A stretch of DNA of 6,245 nucleotides from Deltaproteobacteria bacterium (GTDB taxonomy: Bacteria > SAR324 > NAC60-12). The stretch covers positions 5,629 to 11,873 of the forward strand of contig PANO01000016.1 in NCBI GenBank assembly GCA_002707655.1, read 5' to 3'. Below are positions 1 through 5,186 of the stretch, in pieces. A program made the translations under genes and the position numbers. The first letter of the stretch is position 1. Every line of letters begins with the position of its first letter. The notes under the pieces were generated by a model, which was not told the DNA's origin, ran no database searches, and saw only the letters and a program-made list of their open reading frames with translations.

Positions 1-962
1 GAGAACACATCCTCAAACCTTTGGGGCAGTTCCGGATCAGCCGTCTTCAAGGCATAATCCATGGCTTCGTCCATTTCTACACCAACCTCGTTGTCTGTCT
101 CTTCAAACCCGGTTGCAGTCGCCCATTCCTCGCGCGTCATGAGTTGCCGGAGGTGTTCAAGAGCATCCTTCTTTCGTCCGGATTCCTCCTCCTCCTCCTT
201 CCGATAAGGGCTCTTGTCCATGCGGGCGTGACCAAAAAAGCGGTAGCAGTTGATCTTCAAAAACGCTGGACGCCCCTGTCTTGCCCCTTCAAGCAGCACT
301 CGCGCAATGCGATAGATCTGGATCACTTCCAATCCGTCCACTTCTCGTCCCTCCAGTCCAAAAGTCTCGGCTCTCCGGGCAAACTCCAAGGACGCACTGG
401 CTTGATCCAGACGGGTTCCCATCCCGTATTCGTTGTTGATGCAGACGAAGATGACCGGAAGTTTCCAGAGTGCCGCAAGGTTCATGCTCTCGTACAACCC
501 TCCTTGTTGCATCGCGCCGTCTCCAAAAAAAGCCACGGCAACCTGCCCGGTCTGCTGGAGTTGATAGGACAGGCCAGCACCGACTACATGGGTGATGCCT
601 CCGCCAACAATCGCGTTTGCTCCGAGATGCCCCAATTTTCTGTCGGCAATGTGCATGGACCCGCCTTTGCCTCGGCAGTATCCCTCCGCTTTGCCGCCGA
701 TTTCTGCCATCATGCGTTTGGGGTCTGCGCCTCGTGCGAGGAAGATGCCGTGTCCACGGTGGTGTGTCGTGAAGCCATCACCCTGACGCATTGCCTCTCC
801 CACTCCAACAGCAGCAGATTCCTCTCCGATTGAGAGGTGCAGCATCGAACCTGCCGTGCCTCCACGCATAAACAGTTCTCCCACCCGTTCTTCAAAAACC
901 CGAATACGCCGCATCTGGCGATAAAAATGCCATGCCTGTTGCGGATCGAATGTGGTTAGCAT
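1..962 (-). CDS. Thiamine-diphosphate-dependent 2-oxoacid/acetoin dehydrogenase E1, alpha subunit (3' end cut by window edge)
   Basis: I translated this frame by hand: 320 complete codons from ATG 962-960, open to base 1 without a stop. It is an E1 alpha subunit of the pyruvate/acetoin/branched-chain dehydrogenase class, which with E1 beta decarboxylates a 2-oxoacid or cleaves a diketone and passes the acyl group to lipoyl-E2. Visible landmarks are IRVFEERV (20-27), HHRGHG (67-72), GKGGSMH (98-104), IVGGGI (118-123) and the TPP/Mg signature GDGAMQQG (147-154) ending in NNEYGMGT (176-183). D148 and N177 correspond to the two Mg ligands. Gln152 replaces the Asn common in GDGAxNQG, a position that varies in the family. 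The phosphorylation-loop region is around FFGHARMDKSPYR, followed by a Lys/Glu-rich stretch. The end (ADPELPQRFEDVF) resembles the family C-terminus, so few residues are probably missing. The start has only a weak GAGA-type ribosome site (972-975). The actual substrate is not decidable; E1 beta is presumably the next gene, outside the window. Confidence 0.93.
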   Translation of the reverse strand, partial: MLTTFDPQQAWHFYRQMRRIRVFEERVGELFMRGGTAGSMLHLSIGEESAAVGVGEAMRQGDGFTTHHRGHGIFLARGADPKRMMAEIGGKAEGYCRGKGGSMHIADRKLGHLGANAIVGGGITHVVGAGLSYQLQQTGQVAVAFFGDGAMQQGGLYESMNLAALWKLPVIFVCINNEYGMGTRLDQASASLEFARRAETFGLEGREVDGLEVIQIYRIARVLLEGARQGRPAFLKINCYRFFGHARMDKSPYRKEEEEESGRKKDALEHLRQLMTREEWATATGFEETDNEVGVEMDEAMDYALKTADPELPQRFEDVF

Positions 963-990
963 CTTAATTTTTCTCAATAATGTGAGTTTT

Positions 991-1083
991 GGATCAAGGC
1001 CCCCATTTCGCAAAGTGAGGCAGTGGGTTTTCAAAACGTTTCTGCTTCAAAATCTCCCTTGATCCTCCTTTTCAAAGGGTGGG
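991..1083. repeat. Degenerate palindromic repeat block (CCCTT...CCTTTTCAAAGGG type)
   Basis: A perfect 9-bp inverted repeat, GGATCAAGG (991-999) and CCTTGATCC (1057-1065), frames the left part. Directly after it is an imperfect palindrome, CCTCCTTTTCAAAGGGTGGG (1064-1083), with CCTTT pairing AAAGG around a 2-nt loop. A weaker cousin, CCCCCATTTCGCAAAGTGAGG, lies at 1000-1020. This layout (C-rich, TTT, AAA, G-rich) resembles dispersed non-coding short repeats seen in many environmental bacterial genomes. That resemblance is from memory and there is only this locus to look at. The AAGGAGG on the minus strand (1070-1064) looks like a ribosome site but is explained by the palindrome. The block ends 28 nt upstream of the E1 alpha ATG and could also fold in its mRNA leader. 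Confidence 0.4.
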
Positions 1084-1201
1084 AATCGACTGGTCGCACC
1101 CCTGTTTGCTGATCCCAAACTCATGTTCAAAACAAATTCACGAATTTTGGCATTGCTTTCCGGATTCAATTCGAGTCGTCAGAGCAATCGAAAAGAGCTG
1201 T

Positions 1202-1246
1202 GTAGGTGCGATAGCAAATCTCGTAGAGATCGCATTAACTGCCTAC
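1202..1246. repeat. Long imperfect hairpin 18 nt after the isomerase stop codon
   Basis: Plus-strand arms are GTAGG (1202-1206) with CCTAC (1242-1246), TGCGAT (1207-1212) with ATCGCA (1229-1234), and an inner CTC-GTA-GAG (1220-1228). All three stems are perfect, with one 7-nt bulge on each side. In the transcript (minus strand) it begins 18 nt past the isomerase stop, and only a poor U tract (CUCUUUUC) follows. It may act as a 3' stabilising or weak terminating structure, or be one copy of a dispersed palindromic element. Fold confidence is good; functional assignment is inference. Confidence 0.5.
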
Positions 1247-1264
1247 TAATCAAATACTTGGGAG

Positions 1265-1849
1265 TCAGGAAGGACTGACATAGTTGGGGTTGTCTGCAAG
1301 CGCCCAACCGCCGTTGCCGTCTGTGACTATGAGTTTTCGCATTCCTCCACGCTTCCGGATGATCTCATAGTCTTGTCCTGCATCGGCGTTGTAGCAGAAC
1401 AAGGTGGTCAGCACGGAATCTCCGGTGTTGATGCTGCGGTGAATCCAGTGCGGCGGGACATAGACCAGTTGCCCCGGAACCTGCTCCAGCACCTTGGCTT
1501 CCCCCGCGGGGCTTTCCATCAGCACTAATCCGCTACCAGACAGACAGTAGTAGGTTTCGGCACGGTCAGCAAGGAGATGCTGGTGCCCTCTCGTCAGGAA
1601 AAATTCGTTCCCGACCTGTCCGGGTTGCATGACGCTGGTTCCAAAAACCAAATCACCAGAATCCTTGGAAGCCCGATGCTCCCAAACTTCATAAACGACT
1701 CGACCCTTCCGCTCCTGCAGTAGTGCCGCAAACGCATCCTGATCGTAGTAGAGCCCTGCCAAATCCTCGAGCGTTTTTTGGTAGTGGCCAGTGGCTTGGG
1801 GAAAGTGGCCCGTCGTGGCGTCAAAGTTGGCACGGATCGGAGGGATCAT
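1265..1849 (-). CDS. Cupin-type glucose-6-phosphate isomerase family protein
   Basis: This 194-aa protein has the single-domain cupin architecture of the archaeal-type phosphoglucose isomerases (GPI cupin family, usually about 190 aa), metal enzymes that interconvert aldose and ketose phosphates and are unrelated to the classical PGI fold. Metal-binding residues are in place: H89 and H91 in TRGHQH, E98 in RAETYY, and H137 in VPPHWIHR. Other family signatures are GTSVMQPGQVGNEFF (70-84) and PGQLVYVPP (125-133), and the C-terminal GGMRKLIV...DNPNY is typical. The ATG lies one base after the TGA of the upstream gene (TGAGATG), with no independent Shine-Dalgarno, so translation is probably coupled. 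In this catabolic operon the real substrate may be a sugar other than glucose/fructose 6-phosphate; the fold assignment is firm, the substrate is not. Confidence 0.9.
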   Translation of the reverse strand: MIPPIRANFDATTGHFPQATGHYQKTLEDLAGLYYDQDAFAALLQERKGRVVYEVWEHRASKDSGDLVFGTSVMQPGQVGNEFFLTRGHQHLLADRAETYYCLSGSGLVLMESPAGEAKVLEQVPGQLVYVPPHWIHRSINTGDSVLTTLFCYNADAGQDYEIIRKRGGMRKLIVTDGNGGWALADNPNYVSPS

Positions 1850-1850
1850 C

Positions 1851-2774
1851 TCAAATGGGGCGAAGGGGTTGCGCAGTTTCTTTAAGGGTTTGGAAGCACT
1901 CCGGAGTCAAATCAAAATGGAAAACCTCTGCGCTGACATGTGCCCAACCCAGCAGAAAATAATCCCAGCCGTCCACAATTTGGAGTTGCTGAGCTTGCAT
2001 CTGCTCCTGAGCTTGCGTGAGAAACTGCCGCTCTCCCCGATAGTTGAACTCCCAGACAATCCCGTGCTTTGGAAACTGGGCTGCATCAGTGAGCGGAGAA
2101 CCGGGGCGGTCCTTGCCAAGTCCCGTGGCATTGACCACCACACTATGCGGAGGAAGGTGTCCCAGATGACGGTCTGCTACAGCAGGGGTGCCCGTGAGGC
2201 TGACATGGACTTGTGAGCGACCAAATTTCTGAAGGTGCGACTTGGCCGTGAGCAGGCGTTCCGGATTCAGTTCAGTGAGTGTCACCATTCGGGGAGCAGA
2301 TTCACGCTGTAGCACATTCCACGCAAGAGCCACCCCTGCGCCTCCGGATCCGAGAATCAGCAATTCTGCTTCCGGATGCCGAGACCAGTGGTAGGAGGAC
2401 ACAACCTGATCCCATGCCAGTCCGGCAGTGATCGGATCCTTGGCATGGCCCACCAAGTCACCTTGAGGATTCCGGGAGAGGCAACTAACTTCGCAAAGCC
2501 GCTGGGCGTGTTCGTCGAACTTCTTGAAAAGATCGCGGGTGTGTTCCCAAACGGCAACCTTGTGCGTGGTCACCAAAGCTCCGGACACGGAAGTATCCTC
2601 CCGGATGCGCAACACCGCACTGCGAATCGCGTCTCCGGTGAGATTGACGGGCAGGTCAATCCCCACCACCTCGCCGATTCCGAGGCCAAGGGTTTTAGAC
2701 CACCTCGGAAACAGTTCATTGACGAGAGATTGTGTTGTGGAAACGCCGATGAAACCGAGCCGTGCAGAACTCAT
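1851..2774 (-). CDS. Shikimate dehydrogenase-like oxidoreductase, divergent substrate pocket
   Basis: The protein has 307 aa, somewhat longer than AroE (about 270-290). The N-terminal catalytic domain covers about 1-130, followed by a Rossmann NAD(P) domain with LGSGGAGVALA (141-151) and NATGLG (215-220), and a C-terminal DGWDYFLLGWAHVSAEVF (268-285). The catalytic pair is kept: K72 in VTTHK and D113 in GHAKDPITAG. Other residues that hold shikimate in AroE appear changed: the HSxSP segment is QSLVN (15-19), NVTxPxK is ALVTTHK (66-72), the GAVNT Asn is S97, and the C-terminal Gln aligns with G276. It therefore probably reduces or oxidises a different hydroxy/keto compound. After the second beta strand TELNPERL (167-174) lacks the NRT typical of NADP-binding AroE, so NAD use is possible. 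It follows the ATPase by 53 nt and has no clear Shine-Dalgarno. A role in this operon's catabolism fits better than aromatic amino acid synthesis. Confidence 0.85.
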   Translation of the reverse strand: MSSARLGFIGVSTTQSLVNELFPRWSKTLGLGIGEVVGIDLPVNLTGDAIRSAVLRIREDTSVSGALVTTHKVAVWEHTRDLFKKFDEHAQRLCEVSCLSRNPQGDLVGHAKDPITAGLAWDQVVSSYHWSRHPEAELLILGSGGAGVALAWNVLQRESAPRMVTLTELNPERLLTAKSHLQKFGRSQVHVSLTGTPAVADRHLGHLPPHSVVVNATGLGKDRPGSPLTDAAQFPKHGIVWEFNYRGERQFLTQAQEQMQAQQLQIVDGWDYFLLGWAHVSAEVFHFDLTPECFQTLKETAQPLRPI

Positions 2775-2827
2775 TGCTAGCGGATGTGGAGATTGGGCAT
2801 GCTGAGCAAGCGAGCCGTTTGTGCAGG

Positions 2828-3937
2828 TTACGATCCGCCCATTTCAAGGCGTTTGCCCGACTTTGCGTCGAAGAACAAGGTTTTTTCCATAGAGAAACGG
2901 ACTGCCGCTTCACTGTCATACGCGGCGTCATAGTCTGAAGGCATCTTCACAGTCACGCTGTTGTCTCCAAACACAACCGTAACCAGAGTGTAATCCCCTG
3001 CCAGTTCAACGGTGAAGACGCGAGCATTGAAATGCCCTTGGCCGGAGTCCACGATGTCAGCGTCCTCCGGACGAAACCCTAACACCACAGCGCCATCCTG
3101 TAGCTTCCCATTCATTGGAATGTTCATGCCCTCAGTCTGAAAACTCCCTTGGGAAATATTACCGTTAATCAGGTTCATCGGCGGCGATCCCATGAAACCA
3201 GCAACGAATGTGTTGCTCGGATTGTTGTACACCTCCAGCGGCGTTCCAATCTGCTGTAACTCACCGTGATTCATGATGACAACCCGGTGTGCGAGCGTCA
3301 TCGCTTCTACTTGGTCATGGGTAACATAGATTGTCGTCGTGCCGAGTTCATGTTGCATGTGTTTCAATTCCGCACGCATATAGATACGCAACTTCGCATC
3401 GAGATTGGACAACGGTTCGTCCATCAGGAATACGTCCGGACGGCGCACGATCGCACGGGCGAGAGCTACTCGTTGACGTTCGCCGCCAGACAACTGCCGA
3501 GGATATCGGTCCAGCATCGATTCCATATGCACTTGCGCCGCAGCATCCCGGACTGCGGCATCGCGAACCTCCCCTTTTATGCCACGGACTTTGAAGGGAA
3601 AGCCGATATTTTCCGCCACGGTTTTGTGCGGATACAGCGCATACGACTGAAAGACCATCGCAATATTCCGATACTTCGGCAGCAGATTCGTGATCTCTGT
3701 ATCCCCGATCACGATCACACCGCTGGCTACCGCTTCGAGGCCCGCGATCATGCGCAGCGCCGTTGTCTTTCCGCAACCCGACGGACCAAGCAACACCAGA
3801 AACTCACCGGGTTCCACATCAATGTTCAAGTCCTTGACCACATGAACCTGATCGAACCATTTGTTCAAGCCCGTGATCGTCAATCGCTTGGCATTGCCTG
3901 CGGACTGCTTCGGATCTTCTTGCATTAGTTTAGTCAT
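2828..3937 (-). CDS. Carbohydrate ABC importer ATP-binding subunit (MalK/UgpC type)
   Basis: This 369-aa cytoplasmic ATPase powers the importer formed with the two permeases upstream. The nucleotide-binding domain is complete: Walker A GPSGCGKTT (51-59), Q-loop Q97 in VFQSYALYPH, signature LSGGERQR (149-156), Walker B VFLMDEP (169-175), D-loop SNLD (177-180) and switch histidine H207 in VTHD. The segment from about 235 to the end is the C-terminal regulatory/TOBE-type domain usual in this family (GFRPEDADIV around 288), and the length is typical. Sugar or polyol specificity cannot be read from it. Two starts are possible: ATG 3937-3935, which overlaps the stop of a duplication-derived minicistron as ATGA, or codon 5 (ATG 3925-3923), 12 nt after the purine-rich AAAAGGG. 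The first keeps the coupling layout and the second has the better ribosome-site spacing. Confidence 0.95.
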   Translation of the reverse strand: MTKLMQEDPKQSAGNAKRLTITGLNKWFDQVHVVKDLNIDVEPGEFLVLLGPSGCGKTTALRMIAGLEAVASGVIVIGDTEITNLLPKYRNIAMVFQSYALYPHKTVAENIGFPFKVRGIKGEVRDAAVRDAAAQVHMESMLDRYPRQLSGGERQRVALARAIVRRPDVFLMDEPLSNLDAKLRIYMRAELKHMQHELGTTTIYVTHDQVEAMTLAHRVVIMNHGELQQIGTPLEVYNNPSNTFVAGFMGSPPMNLINGNISQGSFQTEGMNIPMNGKLQDGAVVLGFRPEDADIVDSGQGHFNARVFTVELAGDYTLVTVVFGDNSVTVKMPSDYDAAYDSEAAVRFSMEKTLFFDAKSGKRLEMGGS

Positions 3938-3960
3938 CCCTTTTGCATTAGTTTAGTCAT
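3934..3960 (-). CDS. Duplication-derived 8-codon minicistron (MTKLMQKG)
   Basis: ATG 3960-3958 overlaps the MalG-like gene's TGA (3959-3957) and reads eight codons to TGA 3936-3934, which itself overlaps the ATPase ATG at 3937-3935. Before the duplication this ATG would have been the ATPase start. The peptide is unlikely to have its own function; if translated, it would carry terminating ribosomes from the permease stop to the ATPase start. The reading frame is seen directly, while translation is inference. Confidence 0.35.
   Translation of the reverse strand: MTKLMQKG
3938..3944 (-). promoter_or_regulatory. Ribosome binding site AAAAGGG for the ATPase gene
   Basis: The purine-rich AAAAGGG directly abuts ATG 3937, which is too close for normal Shine-Dalgarno use, but lies 12 nt before the in-frame ATG at 3925. 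This favours codon 5 as the start for de novo initiation, while the first ATG may be used by ribosomes re-initiating from the overlapping stop. The same motif occurs one repeat unit upstream. Confidence 0.45.
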
Positions 3961-5186
3961 CCCTTTACAGCTCCGAGCAGCACTCCCTTCGCGATGAACC
4001 GCTGCAGCACGAACGCCATGGCAACCACGGGAATGATCATGATAATGATCACGACCGCCATGTTCCACCAGTAGATTCCCCGCTCCTGAGTGATCTGGGC
4101 GGCGACCATTAACGGCATGGTTTGCGCCTTGGTAGTAGAAAGAAATGTTGCCAGCAGGTACTCATTCCAAGACAAAATCAATGTCAGCAGTGTGGTCGCC
4201 GCAAGCCCCGGTCTGGATAACGGTAAAACGATTTCCCAGAAAATCTGCAAACGCGATGCGCCGTCCAACTGCGCACTTTCCTCAAGATCTAGGGGAATGG
4301 TGGAGATAAAATCGTGCATCAACCACACGACGATCGGTAGATTGACAACGGCATAGGTAAGGATCAACGCGAGGTGGGTATCGAGCAGACCGATACGCTG
4401 AAACATGATGTAGATGGGTAACACGACCACAACCGGGGGCAGGATGCGCTGGGAGATGATCCAGAACAGAATATCCGCGTTGCCGATTGAGCTTTTCAGC
4501 CAGTGCGCCGTACTCCACCCAATCACCAGCAACACAAGAATAATCGATCCCGGGCGTCCGTATTCGGCGAACTCGGCGGACAAACTTGCGGCGAAAAACG
4601 AGCTTGCTGCGACCACGAGCAACACGCCAAGTGCCAGCGACATCTGCCGGTCGCTCAAATGTCTCCGCACGGTTGCCCGCCACAACAGAAAAAAGACCGC
4701 CAATGCTGCTGTCACACCGAATCGCCAGTCTATTCCCCACTGTCCGACCGCGATAAACGCGCCTACCAGACTGAGAACAAACAGCAAAATGGAGCCGAAC
4801 TTTGGTTTGTATTGAATCCGAACCAGTGCATAAGCCGCCAATGAGCCGATGATCACACACAGTATCGTAGAGAAAAACGAGATGATGATCGAATTACTGT
4901 AGGAACGGAATGTATCTGCAAAATCCTCGACAAATATGTTCCTCCAAGCATGCAGAGACGGTTGAAAATCGATCCAAGGAAGATAGGCTGGGCCATTGTT
5001 GACATCGGGTGGCAGTTTGAACGCCGTTATCAAAAGCCAATAGATCGGAAACAAGACCACGAATGCCCACAGCAGCAAAAAGAAATAGGTGATCAGTTTT
5101 CCACCGGGAGATAATTTGCCAATGCCCGCCGGTTCGAACCAACGGCTGCGGCGTCCTACAAAACTGGGCTCAGCGCTGCTATTCAT
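3957..5186 (-). CDS. Carbohydrate ABC importer permease (MalG-like) with a large membrane insert
   Basis: This inner-membrane permease has 409 aa, against about 270-300 for typical MalG-like subunits. Core features are a first helix at about 30-55 (FFLLLWAFVVLFPIYWLL), SNSIIISFFSTILCVIIGSLAAYAL (97-121), and then, after the insert, SQRILPPVVVVLPIY (245-259), the ATPase-coupling EAA loop with EES...DGASR (302-312) and LP (321-322), LSWNEYLLA (338-346), and a last helix near 374-395. Residues about 131-235 interrupt the usual short link between AYALVRIQ and the ILPPVV helix and hold about four further hydrophobic stretches (131-150, 155-170, 183-203, 213-229). The ATG overlaps the preceding permease stop by 4 nt, so the two are probably co-translated and form the heterodimeric channel. 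The C-terminus GAVKG* lies in the tandem duplication, but the frame is intact. Family assignment is secure and the solute unknown. Confidence 0.94.
   Translation of the reverse strand: MNSSAEPSFVGRRSRWFEPAGIGKLSPGGKLITYFFLLLWAFVVLFPIYWLLITAFKLPPDVNNGPAYLPWIDFQPSLHAWRNIFVEDFADTFRSYSNSIIISFFSTILCVIIGSLAAYALVRIQYKPKFGSILLFVLSLVGAFIAVGQWGIDWRFGVTAALAVFFLLWRATVRRHLSDRQMSLALGVLLVVAASSFFAASLSAEFAEYGRPGSIILVLLVIGWSTAHWLKSSIGNADILFWIISQRILPPVVVVLPIYIMFQRIGLLDTHLALILTYAVVNLPIVVWLMHDFISTIPLDLEESAQLDGASRLQIFWEIVLPLSRPGLAATTLLTLILSWNEYLLATFLSTTKAQTMPLMVAAQITQERGIYWWNMAVVIIIMIIPVVAMAFVLQRFIAKGVLLGAVKG

Larger units (their letters stand above)
963..1264. other. 302-nt intergenic gap with repeat-like and hairpin sequence
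   Basis: This is the only long non-coding stretch in the window and it separates the isomerase gene from the E1 alpha gene. It contains a long imperfect hairpin near the isomerase stop (1202-1246) and a degenerate inverted-repeat block nearer the E1 start (991-1083), listed separately. I found no convincing sigma-70 promoter and no canonical hairpin-plus-U-run terminator, so I cannot say whether the E1 genes share the upstream transcript or have their own promoter. All other gene junctions here are between -4 and 53 nt, so the gap is a plausible transcriptional boundary or repeat insertion point. Confidence 0.8.
3920..3966. repeat. Perfect 23-bp tandem duplication over the permease/ATPase junction
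   Basis: Bases 3920-3943 and 3943-3966 are identical with a 23-bp period; the match ends at a mismatch on each side. Each copy carries, on the minus strand, AAAGGG, an ATGA start/stop overlap and a second in-frame ATG. Because 23 is not a multiple of three, the copies are in different frames. The upstream copy contains the end of the MalG-like gene and the downstream copy contains the start of the ATPase gene. Perfect identity suggests a recent slippage or duplication event. Confidence 0.97.

Noticed and set aside
183..200. AGGAGGAGGAGG-like run on the minus strand, resembling a strong ribosome site
   Set aside because: It encodes the Glu-rich stretch inside the E1 alpha protein and no suitable gene start follows it.
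21..833. Long plus-strand open frame of 270 codons
   Set aside because: It lies wholly antisense to the E1 alpha gene, which has clear TPP-binding motifs in its frame; the plus-strand product shows no recognisable family features.
994..1050. Minus-strand short frame from TTG 1050 (LKQKRFENPLPHFAKWGP) preceded by AAGGAGG
   Set aside because: Only 18 codons, non-ATG start, 13-nt spacing, and the AAGGAGG is accounted for by the palindromic repeat. A frame this short is expected by chance.
1202..1264. Rho-independent terminator after the isomerase gene
   Set aside because: A stem is present but the following U tract is interrupted (CUCUUUUC) and the stem is bulged, so I list it as a hairpin only.
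3266..3928. Plus-strand 220-codon open frame opposite the ATPase gene
   Set aside because: It is a shadow of the ATPase coding frame, with no domain-like content and all neighbouring genes on the other strand.
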